A stretch of 49,454 nt of DNA from Thermodesulfovibrionales bacterium (lineage in GTDB: Bacteria; Nitrospirota; Thermodesulfovibrionia; Thermodesulfovibrionales; JdFR-86): the NCBI GenBank assembly GCA_030682405.1, contig JAUXOF010000084.1, positions 1-49,454 of the forward strand, given 5' to 3'. Position numbers and translations under genes: made by a program. Below the pieces are notes generated by a model. That model had not been told where the DNA came from. It saw only the letters and a program-made list of their open reading frames with translations, and ran no database searches. Positions within the stretch are counted from its first letter, which is position 1; the number at the start of each line of letters is the position of its first letter. Below are positions 31,118 through 40,473 of the stretch, piece by piece.

Positions 31118-32275
31118 ATGGGAAAAGAGAACAGGTTTGGTGTAATTGCGGCTCTTATTGCAGGGCTTTTAGTCTTTGTTGTCTCCGGCTTGGTTTGGGC
31201 GGAAACGGGTGTGAAGGATGACGAGATAATATTAGGCATGTCAAACCCCCTTACGGGACCTGCCTCTGCCCTCGGAACCGGGCTCAAGGCCGGGGCAATG
31301 GTCTATTTCGACAAGGTTAACGCTCAGGGCGGCGTCCACGGAAGAAAAATTAAGGTTATAAGCTATGACGACGGATATGAGCCGACAGAGACCGTCAAAA
31401 ACACCAATAAGCTGATAAACGAAGACAAGGTGTTTGCGCTTTTCGGCTATGTGGGAACGCCAACTTCAAAGGCCATCATGCCCATAATAGACAAGGAGAA
31501 GATAATCTTTTTCGGGCCCTTCACAGGCGCCGAGTTTCTCAGAAACCCGGTAAACAGATATATTTTCAATGTCAGAAGCAGCTATTTCAACGAGGCGGAG
31601 GCGCAGGTCGAGTACTTGACATCAAAGCTCGGCCTTAAGAAGATAGGCGTTTTTATGCAGGATGACGCTTACGGCCTTGCCGTAAAGGGCGGTGTGGTAA
31701 GGGCCCTTGAGAAGCGCAAGCTCCCCCTCGCTGGCGAGGGCAAGTATAAGCGCAATACCGAGGATGTGGACGAGGCGTTAAGCGCTCTTAAGGCCGCAAA
31801 TCCTGAGGCTGTGTCCATGGTGGGCACTTACTCGGCAATGGCCGCATTCATAAAGAAGGCCCGTGCCGGGGGTTTCAACCCCGTGTTCCTTAATGTCTCT
31901 TTCGTGGGCACGGAGGCACTGGTAGAGGAGCTTGGCGGAAAGGGTGACGGAACGATAATCACTGAGGTTGTCCCCTCTCCGACGGACGCCTCATTGCCTA
32001 TTGTAAAACAGTACCAGACGGACATGAAGGCAGCAGGGCAAAACGAATTCGGCTATGTGAGCCTTGAGGGCTATGTAGACGCCCTCGTGCTTGTCGAGAT
32101 ACTGAAGAAGGCCGGGAGGAACCTCACGCGGGATTCTTTCATATCCTCCGCCGAGGGCCTCTCTTTCAGCTCAGGCGGGATGAAGTTCAGCTTCAGCCCC
32201 GCAAAGCACGAGGCGCTCGATAAAATTTACATGACCAAGGTTTCAGGCAGCAAGACCGTACCGGTGCCTAAATGA
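31118..32275 (+). CDS. Periplasmic substrate-binding protein (LivK/type 1 family)
   Basis: A 385-residue exported protein. Signal peptide: basic start, hydrophobic core VIAALIAGLLVFVVSGLV and cleavage after VWA near residue 27. The mature part is a type 1 periplasmic binding fold: EIILGMSNPLTGPASALGTG, YFDKVNAQGGVHGRKI, DDGYEP, DDAYGLAVKGG. The ligand is probably an amino acid or similar small molecule. No permease or ATPase genes accompany it; the next gene is a transmembrane chemoreceptor, so it more likely presents a ligand to that receptor. AAAGGAGG precedes the ATG. Confidence 0.9.
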   Translation: MGKENRFGVIAALIAGLLVFVVSGLVWAETGVKDDEIILGMSNPLTGPASALGTGLKAGAMVYFDKVNAQGGVHGRKIKVISYDDGYEPTETVKNTNKLINEDKVFALFGYVGTPTSKAIMPIIDKEKIIFFGPFTGAEFLRNPVNRYIFNVRSSYFNEAEAQVEYLTSKLGLKKIGVFMQDDAYGLAVKGGVVRALEKRKLPLAGEGKYKRNTEDVDEALSALKAANPEAVSMVGTYSAMAAFIKKARAGGFNPVFLNVSFVGTEALVEELGGKGDGTIITEVVPSPTDASLPIVKQYQTDMKAAGQNEFGYVSLEGYVDALVLVEILKKAGRNLTRDSFISSAEGLSFSSGGMKFSFSPAKHEALDKIYMTKVSGSKTVPVPK

Positions 32276-32291
32276 TGATAAGGGGTGGAAA

Positions 32292-33821
32292 ATGAAGGTA
32301 GGGGATTTAATGAAACTGAACACCATCGAAAGGAAGTTTCTTTTTCCGGCCATACTTGTCGCCGTCGTCTCTTTGGCCTTCGTTGCCTTTGTGAGCGTTC
32401 AGACAAACACATCCCTGATAAAGGCGCGGATGGATTCCCGGGGAAACGCAATGGCCGACTACATGGCCAAGACCAGTGTCTTTTACTATTACAACTACGA
32501 CCTCGGAGCCCTTGACGGCTTCATCAAAGAGGTCATAAAGGACCCGGAGGTGGACCATGCGGTCTTTTATGACAAGGACCGCCAGCCGGTCACAGTCTCC
32601 TCCAAAGAGCCGGCGGATAAGGCCGGACTTTTAATCTATGAGCGAGAGATAAAAGGCGATGACGGAAATCTCTTCGGCTACCTCTCCATAGGCTATACCA
32701 CAAAGGAGCTTGCAAAGGGCATGAGGAAGCTGATTTTCGTAATGGGCGTCTGCACCCTCGTGGTGCTTTCCGTCATCTCGCTCGGCATAAGCCTCGGCGT
32801 AAGGAAGATTGTATCCCGGCCTCTCAAGGATGCGGTTTCAGTAGCAAACAGACTTGCCGAGGGGGACCTGACTCATAAGGTAAAGAAAAGGACGGGTGAT
32901 GAGATAGGCCATTTGCTTGAGGCTATGGACCACATGGTGGTTAATCTTGGGAAGATTATCGGAAAATTGTCCGGTTCCACGGAGGGCATAAACACCCATG
33001 CCAGCAAGCTGGCGGTGGCTGTTTCCGAGCAGGCCGCAATAGCGACACAGCAGTCTGCCTCCGCGGCCGAGATATCCACTACGGTCGAGGAATTCTCGGC
33101 CTCGGCCTCGCAAATAGCCGAACACTCAAAATCCGTCTCGGACATAGCCGACAGGACATGGGAGAACACGAGGAAAGGGGCTCAGGCAATTGAAACGGTC
33201 ATCATGAAGACTACCGAGATACATAACGACAACCAGTCGAGCATAAAAGAGATAATGGATCTCGGCAGGAAGTCCAAAGAGATAACCAAGGTCATGGAGA
33301 TAATCAACACCATCGCCGACCAGACAAAGCTCATAGCTTTCAATGCCGCGCTCGAGGCCTCAAGCGCGGGAGAGGCGGGCAAGAGGTTCGGTGTTGTTGC
33401 GGCCGAGATACGGAGGCTCGCAGACAATGTGATGGAGTCCACCGGGGAGATAGAGACTAAGATAAACGAGATACAGGAGGCGATAAACCGGCTGGTGATA
33501 TCCTCCGAAAAAGGCTCAAAGGGGGTTCAGGAGGGTCTTGAGCTTTCAACCGAGACCGCCTCGATTCTCTCGGAAATCGTAAACAACGCCGAATCCACGG
33601 CAAGCGCGGCAAAGCAGATATCCCTCTCCACCCAGCAGCAGAAGTCGGCAAGCGGACAGTTGCTTACGGCCATCAAGGAAATAATGGGGGGGGCAGAAAA
33701 CACCTCTCTGAGCATGAGCCAGATTGATTCTATCAGCAAGGAACTGGCAGGGCTTTCAACTGAGCTTAAGGGGATTGCGGCCAGTTTCAAGCTCACCGAC
33801 GGCGCAGGTCAGGTAAGGTAG
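32292..33821 (+). CDS. Methyl-accepting chemotaxis protein
   Basis: A 509-residue receptor. First membrane helix about residues 17-38, a short periplasmic sensor of about 105 residues, second helix about 146-172, HAMP domain about 172-225 (SRPLKDAVSVANRLAEGDLT), then the signalling coiled coil. Its hairpin tip reads IADQTKLIAFNAALEASSAG, close to the standard. The sensor is small and single-domain, which suits interaction with a binding protein such as the one encoded just before. A second Met at residue 7 is an alternative start. No CheR-docking pentapeptide is visible at the C-terminus. Confidence 0.93.
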   Translation: MKVGDLMKLNTIERKFLFPAILVAVVSLAFVAFVSVQTNTSLIKARMDSRGNAMADYMAKTSVFYYYNYDLGALDGFIKEVIKDPEVDHAVFYDKDRQPVTVSSKEPADKAGLLIYEREIKGDDGNLFGYLSIGYTTKELAKGMRKLIFVMGVCTLVVLSVISLGISLGVRKIVSRPLKDAVSVANRLAEGDLTHKVKKRTGDEIGHLLEAMDHMVVNLGKIIGKLSGSTEGINTHASKLAVAVSEQAAIATQQSASAAEISTTVEEFSASASQIAEHSKSVSDIADRTWENTRKGAQAIETVIMKTTEIHNDNQSSIKEIMDLGRKSKEITKVMEIINTIADQTKLIAFNAALEASSAGEAGKRFGVVAAEIRRLADNVMESTGEIETKINEIQEAINRLVISSEKGSKGVQEGLELSTETASILSEIVNNAESTASAAKQISLSTQQQKSASGQLLTAIKEIMGGAENTSLSMSQIDSISKELAGLSTELKGIAASFKLTDGAGQVR

Positions 33822-33825
33822 CGGT

Positions 33826-34878
33826 ATGCAAAAGACAAGGGTTCTAATCGTAGATGACAGCCTGCTTGTAAGGGACTTGATAAAGGCAATCCTTTCTACG
33901 GACGATGAACTGGCCGTGGTTGGTGAGGCTGGTAACGGGCGCGAAGCTGTCGAGAAAAACATGGAACTCAAGCCCGACATCATCACCATGGACATAGAGA
34001 TGCCCGTTATGAACGGTCTTGACGCGATAGAGAAGATAATGGCCATAAGGGCCGTGCCGATTCTCGTCGTAACCACTTATGGGGACGCCAAGGTAGCCTT
34101 TGCCGCCATATCGAAGGGCGCCTTGGACCTCGTTGTAAAGCCCGATGTGAACATAGAGGCCGCAGGGGAGTTCATAAAAAAGATAAAGATGCTTTCAAAG
34201 GTCAGGGTCTTTACCCACATAGCAGGGAAATTCGGTACGGCGCAGAAACCGCCGGAATCTCCGCCGTCCGGTATAGGGAGTGAGGTCTTAGCAGGCAGGG
34301 TCGTCGCAATCGCCTCTTCCACCGGAGGGCCGGATGCGCTCTCGGTGATATTGTCCATGCTTCCGGAGAAATACCCCTGCCCTTTGCTTATTGCCCAGCA
34401 CATCTCCGAGGGGTTTGCCAAAGGCATGGTCGAGTGGCTCGGCCCCCTGACAAAAATGAAAGTTAAAGTGGCGGAGGAAGGCGAGATGCTGGTCGCAGGA
34501 ACGGCATATGTCTCTCCATCAGAGAGGCACATGGTGGTGAGGGGGTCCAAGAGGATTTCCTTTATAGACAGACGGCCTGCGGATATATATCGCCCTTCAT
34601 GCGACATCCTGCTTTCTTCCGTTGCCGATGCCTTCGGAAACAAGTCTGTGGGCATCATACTCACTGGAATGGGAAACGACGGGGTCATGGGCATTAAGAG
34701 GATAAAGGAGGCCGGCGGGCTGACCATCGCACAGGACGAGAAAACCTCCGTGATATTCGGCATGCCAAAGGTGGCAATCGAGAGCGGCTTTGTAGACAAA
34801 GTGCTTTCCATAGAGAACATCTGCAGGGAGTTGGCAAAGATTACAGGGGTACAAAGAAATGCGGCATCTGCAAGCTGA
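33826..34878 (+). CDS. cheB: Chemotaxis protein-glutamate methylesterase CheB
   Basis: A 350-residue CheB. Receiver domain (1-125): VLIVDDSLLVRD, phospho-acceptor IITMDIEMPVMNG, TTYGD, Lys in LVVKPD. Methylesterase domain (about 155-345): SSTGGPDAL with the nucleophilic Ser, IAQHIS with the His, and LTGMGNDGVMG with the Asp. It removes methyl groups from the receptor for adaptation and is activated by CheA. It overlaps cheR by 20 bases. Confidence 0.95.
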   Translation: MQKTRVLIVDDSLLVRDLIKAILSTDDELAVVGEAGNGREAVEKNMELKPDIITMDIEMPVMNGLDAIEKIMAIRAVPILVVTTYGDAKVAFAAISKGALDLVVKPDVNIEAAGEFIKKIKMLSKVRVFTHIAGKFGTAQKPPESPPSGIGSEVLAGRVVAIASSTGGPDALSVILSMLPEKYPCPLLIAQHISEGFAKGMVEWLGPLTKMKVKVAEEGEMLVAGTAYVSPSERHMVVRGSKRISFIDRRPADIYRPSCDILLSSVADAFGNKSVGIILTGMGNDGVMGIKRIKEAGGLTIAQDEKTSVIFGMPKVAIESGFVDKVLSIENICRELAKITGVQRNAASAS

Positions 34879-36343
34879 GGGCATAGACCTTTCCCCGTTC
34901 AAGACGCTCATCAAAGAAAGGTGCGGCCTGTTCTTTGACGAGACGAGGGAGGCGTCCCTCGCCGAAGGCTTGAGGGCAAGGATGTCCGAGAAGGGCATAA
35001 AATCTTACCTCGGTTATCTCGAAAGGTTGAAAGCGGAAAGAGAGGAATTCAGCCTGCTCATAAACCTCATAACGGTGAATGAGACCTATTTTTTCCGCGA
35101 GCCTGCACACTTGAGATTGCTCGCAGAAAAGCTTGTCCCTGAGCTACTGAGCAGCAAGAAGACCGGAGAGAAGGTAAAAATAATAAGCGCGGGATGTTCC
35201 ACGGGCGAGGAGCCGTATTCGCTTGTGATTGCGCTCATGGAAAAATACGGCCCCGGCATCAAGGGGCAACTTTCGGTCATGGGTTTCGACATAGACGACA
35301 ATGCCCTCAGAATGGCCGAAAATGGCGATTTCACCATCCATTCCTTCCGCGATTTTCCGGGGCATCTGAGGGACAAATACTTTGAGGCAAAAGGCATAAA
35401 CTCTTATCGGATAAGGGACTTCATAAGAGAGTCTGTCCGCTTCGAGAGGGTCAATTTATTTGACGCCGAGTACCAACACTGCCACGGCAGGGCCGATATA
35501 ATCTTTTACAGAAACGTCTCAATCTATTTCGAGCCTGAGACGCAAAAGAAGGTCTTCAAGAAGCTGGCCGAACTTCTCAACGAAAATGGATATCTCTTTT
35601 TAAGCAGCACCGAGACCTATTTTCACAATATAGGCGTCCTGTCCCTGCTTGAACTTGAGGGTTCTTTCCTTTACAAAAAGAACCCCAAGCCCACGGTTAA
35701 GGAAGGGGCGGAAAGGCCTGCGGTGAGACAGGGAATGCCCCTTCGACCCCCCCTTGCCAAAAAAACAGAGGCAAAAGAAACAATAAGACCCGCCGTTATG
35801 AATATCGGCAAAACGAAAAGCCCTGATAGAAGGGGGGATGAGCTTTTTGAACGGGCGCTTTCCCTTGCACAGGAGAAAAAATACAGTGAGGCATTGGGGC
35901 ATATCGAAATTCTTCTTGATAAAGCCCCCACCTTCATGAAGGCCCATATGCTGAAGGCCGGGATACTGATTAATTCCGGAAGGCTTGAGGATGCGGAAAA
36001 AGCCTGCCTTAAGGGACTGGAAATTGACAGATGGTGCCTTGAGGGGCATCTGTTGCACGGCATCATAGCCAAGACGATGGATGACACGGAGAATGCGCTC
36101 AGGAAGTTTAAAGAGGCAGTATATATCGAGTCGTCATGCTGGCTTGCGCATTTTTACATAGCCGATATATACCGCGGCATGGCAGACAGGAAAAAGGCCT
36201 GCCGGGAATACGAAATAGTCATAAATCTACTTTCAAACGGCAGATCCCCGGACCACGGACTTACTTTTTTCCCCCTCTCCTTCACAGTCGAACAGGTCAT
36301 ACATCTGTGCAGACATAGCCTTTCAGCCCTCAAGGAGAAATAA
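34859..36343 (+). CDS. cheR: Chemotaxis methyltransferase CheR with TPR repeats
   Basis: A 494-residue protein. CheR N-terminal helical domain (1-70) and SAM-dependent methyltransferase domain (about 75-265; SAGCSTGEEPYSLVIAL for SAM binding, VNETYFFREP). The usual NVLIYF is NVSIYFEPET here, a mild change. After a Pro/Lys-rich linker (about 275-315) a TPR region (about 320-480) follows, with units such as EDAEKACLKGLEID and ENALRKFKEAVYIE. The TPR part probably docks the enzyme on partners, which would explain why the receptor lacks a docking pentapeptide. Confidence 0.93.
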   Translation: MRHLQAEGIDLSPFKTLIKERCGLFFDETREASLAEGLRARMSEKGIKSYLGYLERLKAEREEFSLLINLITVNETYFFREPAHLRLLAEKLVPELLSSKKTGEKVKIISAGCSTGEEPYSLVIALMEKYGPGIKGQLSVMGFDIDDNALRMAENGDFTIHSFRDFPGHLRDKYFEAKGINSYRIRDFIRESVRFERVNLFDAEYQHCHGRADIIFYRNVSIYFEPETQKKVFKKLAELLNENGYLFLSSTETYFHNIGVLSLLELEGSFLYKKNPKPTVKEGAERPAVRQGMPLRPPLAKKTEAKETIRPAVMNIGKTKSPDRRGDELFERALSLAQEKKYSEALGHIEILLDKAPTFMKAHMLKAGILINSGRLEDAEKACLKGLEIDRWCLEGHLLHGIIAKTMDDTENALRKFKEAVYIESSCWLAHFYIADIYRGMADRKKACREYEIVINLLSNGRSPDHGLTFFPLSFTVEQVIHLCRHSLSALKEK

Positions 36344-36368
36344 TGGCAAGGAATACAAGAGGCGACCT

Positions 36369-38525
36369 ATGGCCATAGACCTCTCAAAGTTCATAGCAAG
36401 ATTTGTTGAAGAGGCCCGGGAGCATGTGGAAAAGCTCAACAATGGGCTGGTAAGCCTCGAAAAAAACCCTGAAGATTCCGAGACAGTAAACACCGTCTTT
36501 CGCTCGGCACACACGATAAAGGGCTCTTCACGAATGATGAAACTCGCTGCCATAACCGAGGTGGCCCATAGTATGGAGGATGCCCTCGGGGCGCTCAGGG
36601 AAAAAAGGATAAGCCACTCGCGGGAGCTTGCCGACCTGCTTTTTAAGGGCATAGACGTCATATCGGCGATGATAGAAAAGGTTGCGGCAGGCGAAGAAAT
36701 AGCTATGGATACTTCTGCCCTCTGCGAAAAACTCCAGGGGGCCTCCGAAGGCCAGTTCTCTAAGGAAGACCCTTTGCCGGGAATTGCGGTCAAGGAGCCG
36801 CTTACTGAGGAGAAGACCCTTTCTGAACCGGCCCCGGAGACAAAGGTTGAGTTGAAGACAAAAACCGGCGAGACGGTCAGGATAAAGGCCTGGAAGCTTG
36901 ATGAGCTTATAAAGCTGCTCGGGGAGGTGGTATCGAATCAAAACAGGCTCAAACAGAGGCTGCTCGATATCAGAGAACTCGAAAAGACCGCCGGAAGGAA
37001 TGCCGAGCTTGCCGGCGAAGTCCCCCCGGAGATGGCCAATGACCTGTTTGCCAAGGCCAAACAGCTTACATCGGCATTCAGGGAGGACACGACCATTAAC
37101 GAGATGCTCGTGACAGACCTTCAAGAGAAGGCCCTGACCATGAGGATGATCCCTTTTTCAACCATATTCGACTCTTTTCATAGACTTGTGCGGGACATAT
37201 CCGCTTCCCTTGGGAAAGATGTGGATTTTATCGTGGAAGGCGGGAATATAGAGCTTGACAGGAAGATGATGGAGCAGTTAGGAGACCCCCTCATCCACAT
37301 GGTAAGAAACTCCATAGACCACGGTATAGAAAGCCCTGAGGAAAGGCGCACCGCGGGGAAGGACCCCAGAGGCAAGCTCAGGCTTATTGCCTGTTATGAC
37401 GCAGGAAGCGTCATTATAGAGTTAAGCGACGACGGAAGGGGCGTCTCTCTCGCGAAGATAAAAGAGAGGGCTCTCAAGAGAAAGATGTTCAACGAAGAAG
37501 CCCTAAACGAGATGTCCGAATCCGCCCTTATAGATTTAATCTACCATCCCGGCTTCAGCACAAGCGCCATTGTCACGGACATATCCGGCAGGGGAGTGGG
37601 GATGGATGTAGTGAGGAAAAACATCATCGAGAACCTCAGGGGGACGGTAAGAGTCGAGACGGAAGAGGCGAAGGGGACGACCTTTTATATAAGATTGCCC
37701 CTTACCCTTGCCATCATGCGCATACTGCTTTTCAGGGCGGCTGGTACGGCATTTGGCATCACCTCCCATTATGTGACCGAGATGCTGAGGGCCTTGCGGT
37801 CGGACCTGATAAGCGTGGTCGACAAGAAGGCAATCAGGCTTCGCGAGGAATTCATCCCAGTTGTCGGGCTCCGAAGTCTTCTTGCCCTGCGGGGAAACGG
37901 AGGTGTGGAAAAAGAAGATGTCTTGATAGTCATTGTCCAGATAGGGAGCGAAAAGCTCGGCCTCATCGTGGATGAACTGCTCGACGAGGAAAATATGGTG
38001 ATTAAATCCCTGCCCGAGCATATGAAAAGCATAATCCTTGTCTCCGGCGTCACAATATCCGGCAGAAACGAGCTAATAAACATCCTTCATGTCCCCGCGA
38101 TGATAGAGGCATCCAAAAAAGCAAGTGAGGCAAAGCTCCGGAGGGAGAAGGAGAAGGAGGGTGTAAACATTCTCGTTGTAGATGATTCGGTCAATACGAG
38201 GGAGATAGAAAAGAGCATCCTCGAGGCCCACGGTTACTTTGTTGCCATCGCCGAAGACGGCATGGACGCCCTCGAAAAGACAAAGGGCTTCAAATACGAC
38301 CTCATCATCACAGACGTGGAGATGCCCAACCTTGACGGTTTCTCCCTGACCGAAAGGCTGAGGGCAGACGAAAATTACAGGGATACCCCGATAATCATCG
38401 TCACATCGAGGCAGAAGGAAGAGGACAAAAGAAGGGGCATTGAGGTGGGAGCCGATGCATATATCATCAAGGGGGCATTCGACCAGACTAATCTGCTTGA
38501 TGCTATCAAGAACCTAATAGGTTAA
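36369..38525 (+). CDS. cheA: CheA histidine kinase with C-terminal receiver
   Basis: A 718-residue hybrid CheA. P1 Hpt domain (1-110): FRSAHTIKGSSRMM with phospho-His. Linker of about 45 residues with no obvious P2. P3 dimerisation (about 165-270). P4 ATPase: HMVRNSIDHGIESPEER (N-box), LSDDGRGVSLAKI (G1), SGRGVGMDVVRKNI (G2). P5 CheW-like domain (about 455-585). Receiver (about 598-718): ILVVDDSVN, LIITDVEMPNLDG, IVTSRQKEED, IIKGAF. The attached receiver may act as a phosphate sink or feedback element, as in FrzE-type kinases. Confidence 0.95.
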   Translation: MAIDLSKFIARFVEEAREHVEKLNNGLVSLEKNPEDSETVNTVFRSAHTIKGSSRMMKLAAITEVAHSMEDALGALREKRISHSRELADLLFKGIDVISAMIEKVAAGEEIAMDTSALCEKLQGASEGQFSKEDPLPGIAVKEPLTEEKTLSEPAPETKVELKTKTGETVRIKAWKLDELIKLLGEVVSNQNRLKQRLLDIRELEKTAGRNAELAGEVPPEMANDLFAKAKQLTSAFREDTTINEMLVTDLQEKALTMRMIPFSTIFDSFHRLVRDISASLGKDVDFIVEGGNIELDRKMMEQLGDPLIHMVRNSIDHGIESPEERRTAGKDPRGKLRLIACYDAGSVIIELSDDGRGVSLAKIKERALKRKMFNEEALNEMSESALIDLIYHPGFSTSAIVTDISGRGVGMDVVRKNIIENLRGTVRVETEEAKGTTFYIRLPLTLAIMRILLFRAAGTAFGITSHYVTEMLRALRSDLISVVDKKAIRLREEFIPVVGLRSLLALRGNGGVEKEDVLIVIVQIGSEKLGLIVDELLDEENMVIKSLPEHMKSIILVSGVTISGRNELINILHVPAMIEASKKASEAKLRREKEKEGVNILVVDDSVNTREIEKSILEAHGYFVAIAEDGMDALEKTKGFKYDLIITDVEMPNLDGFSLTERLRADENYRDTPIIIVTSRQKEEDKRRGIEVGADAYIIKGAFDQTNLLDAIKNLIG

Positions 38526-38533
38526 AAGGGGTG

Positions 38534-39691
38534 ATGGCTGTGAGTGAAGGGAAACTAAAACTTCTTGTGGCTGACGACGACCCGTTTGTAAGGGACATGC
38601 TTGCCGTGATACTGGAGGCAAGCGGCTATTCGGTCGCGGTTGCCGAGGACGGCAAGGAGGCCTTTGACAAGTTCAGTGCAGACCCAGGCACTGACCTTAT
38701 AATCTCCGATATGAATATGCCGGGCATGGACGGCCTTGAGCTTCTTAAGAAAGTAAGGGAATCGGGCTTCGATGTGCCTGTAATCATCCTTACCGGCAAC
38801 AATGAGATATCCGTGGCCATCGATTCCCTGAAAAGCGGGGTCAGCGACTACCTCCTCAAGGATGAAAACATCCAAGAAGTCATAGCCATCTCCGTAGAAA
38901 AGGTAATGGAAAAATATAATCTCAAAAAGCAGAACATCCAACTTATGAATGACCTTGCCCAAAATAACAAGAGGCTCGAAAAGGAAAAGGCCCTCGCTCA
39001 GAATGTCCAGAACAATATCCTGCCCAGGCATCTTAAATTCGACGGCTTCGAGATAGGCACTTTCTACAGACCCTCGGACATGATAGGCGGCGACTTTTTT
39101 GACGCATGGCAGACGCAGAACGGCCTTCACTTTCTCATAGGGGACGTATCGGGCCACAGCACTTCTTCCGCCCTTATCATGGCCGTAAGCAAGGGCATAA
39201 TGCAGTCCCTCGGCCATACTATGGGAAGCCCCTCCGAGGTAGTCGAAAAAGCCAACCGGATGCTCTGCGATATCGTGACCGACAGCGGGATGTTCCTTTC
39301 CGTAGTCTACGGAATCTTCAGCCGGGAAAGCGGTTCACTGAGCATTGTATCGGCGGGTCATAACCCGGTTTTCCTCATCGAAGGCGGCACGGTCAGAACG
39401 ATAGAATCTACAGGCCCGGTCATTGGCTGGGACCCGGGCGATTGTTGGCAGACGCACAGTCTCGGGTTCGACAAGGGCACAGGTCTTTTTCTTTATACAG
39501 ACGGCCTTACCGAGGCTAAAAACGGCTTCGGAGAGGATTTCGGCGAAGAGCGACTAAAGGGCCTGCTGTCCGGCGGGACCCCACCGGAGGTCATTGATAG
39601 GGTCTTCCGGGCGGTGGCGGATTATTGTGCCGGAGAGTTCCCTGACGACCTCACAATGTTCTTGATAAAAAGGAACGGGAATGGTGGCTGA
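38534..39691 (+). CDS. Receiver-SpoIIE (PP2C) phosphatase, RsbU-like
   Basis: A 385-residue protein. Receiver (about 8-130): VADDDPFVRDML, LIISDMNMPGMDGLELL, ILTGNN, LLKDEN. A coiled-coil linker follows (about 135-170). PP2C/SpoIIE phosphatase domain (about 175-385): ARP region FYRPSDMIGGDFFDAW, metal-binding GDVSGHSTSSALIMA, TDGLTEAKNGFGEDFG and LPDDLT-like DDLTMF. It should dephosphorylate an anti-sigma-factor antagonist when activated by phosphorylation. A GTG at 38531 and a GTG at 38540 are alternative starts. It begins the partner-switch trio and overlaps the next gene by 11 bases. Confidence 0.92.
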   Translation: MAVSEGKLKLLVADDDPFVRDMLAVILEASGYSVAVAEDGKEAFDKFSADPGTDLIISDMNMPGMDGLELLKKVRESGFDVPVIILTGNNEISVAIDSLKSGVSDYLLKDENIQEVIAISVEKVMEKYNLKKQNIQLMNDLAQNNKRLEKEKALAQNVQNNILPRHLKFDGFEIGTFYRPSDMIGGDFFDAWQTQNGLHFLIGDVSGHSTSSALIMAVSKGIMQSLGHTMGSPSEVVEKANRMLCDIVTDSGMFLSVVYGIFSRESGSLSIVSAGHNPVFLIEGGTVRTIESTGPVIGWDPGDCWQTHSLGFDKGTGLFLYTDGLTEAKNGFGEDFGEERLKGLLSGGTPPEVIDRVFRAVADYCAGEFPDDLTMFLIKRNGNGG

Positions 39692-40097
39692 AAAGAGGCT
39701 GTCCCTGAGCTTCCCTCCGGACTTCAGGAACATAGACGAGGCAAGGACAAAGCTCGAAGGGTTCTGTCGAGATATCTATAATGAGCCGTTTTCCGAATCT
39801 AAGATGAGCGAGTTTTTAATCGCCGCCACTGAAATGATGAACAACGCGGCGGAGCATTCAAACGCAGGGACCATCGGCATAGAGCTCAGAGCCGGGGAAA
39901 AGGAAGTAATCTTCCGCGTAACTACCGAGGGCGAAAGGTTCGATCCTACGGAGAAAGACATATCCATGCCGAACCTCGATGGGGAACTTCCCGAAGGAGG
40001 CTTCGGCCTCGCCCTAATAAAGGAGCTTACGGACGGCATGTGGTATGAATATTCAGACGGGAAAAACATACTTACGATAAAAAAAATAATCAACTGA
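39681..40097 (+). CDS. RsbW-like serine kinase / anti-sigma factor
   Basis: A 138-residue GHKL ATPase. N-box AATEMMNNAAEHSNAG, and a G2-type GGFGLALIKELTDGMWYE near the C-terminus. There is no dimerisation His, so it is a protein serine kinase of the RsbW/SpoIIAB kind rather than a sensor kinase. It should phosphorylate the STAS protein encoded next. No sigma factor gene lies nearby, so its output target may be CheA, the ATPase or a diguanylate cyclase; this is inference. Confidence 0.9.
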   Translation: MVAEKRLSLSFPPDFRNIDEARTKLEGFCRDIYNEPFSESKMSEFLIAATEMMNNAAEHSNAGTIGIELRAGEKEVIFRVTTEGERFDPTEKDISMPNLDGELPEGGFGLALIKELTDGMWYEYSDGKNILTIKKIIN

Positions 40098-40110
40098 AAC
40101 TGGAGGAGAT

Positions 40111-40473
40111 ATGGAAATCAACGTTGGGATGGACGGAGAGGTTGTCGTGCTTGACATGACGGGTGACCTTGTTGCAAGCACTGCCGAGGAATTAAAGGGC
40201 CAGGTGTCCAAGCTCATAGAGAAGAATTTCAACTATGTGCTGCTTGACATGAGCAAGGTGAACTTCATGGACAGCTCGGGCCTCGGCGCCTGCATAGCCG
40301 TGCATAAGACGCTTAATGAGAGCAACGGGATGTTCGTCTGCGCAAAGCCGAGCGAGACGGTGAGCAAGGTCTTTCGCGTGACAAGGGCAGACAGCAAGAT
40401 CAGCATCGCACCGACGAGGAACGACGGGGTGAGACTGCTTCATGAAAAGATACTCGAAAGGCGGAAGAAATGA
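40111..40473 (+). CDS. STAS-domain anti-sigma factor antagonist
   Basis: A 120-residue SpoIIAA/RsbV-like protein. NFMDSSGLGACIAVHKTL carries the phosphorylatable Ser. The rest of the STAS strand-helix pattern (VVVLDMTGDLVASTAEELKG, YVLLDMSKV) is present. It is the switch component between the kinase before it and the SpoIIE phosphatase two genes before. GGAGGAGAT precedes the ATG, and the stop overlaps the next start by 4 bases. Confidence 0.93.
   Translation: MEINVGMDGEVVVLDMTGDLVASTAEELKGQVSKLIEKNFNYVLLDMSKVNFMDSSGLGACIAVHKTLNESNGMFVCAKPSETVSKVFRVTRADSKISIAPTRNDGVRLLHEKILERRKK

Noticed and set aside
31118-32275. Complete branched-chain amino acid ABC transporter
   Set aside because: Only the binding protein is present; no permease or ATPase genes lie near it.
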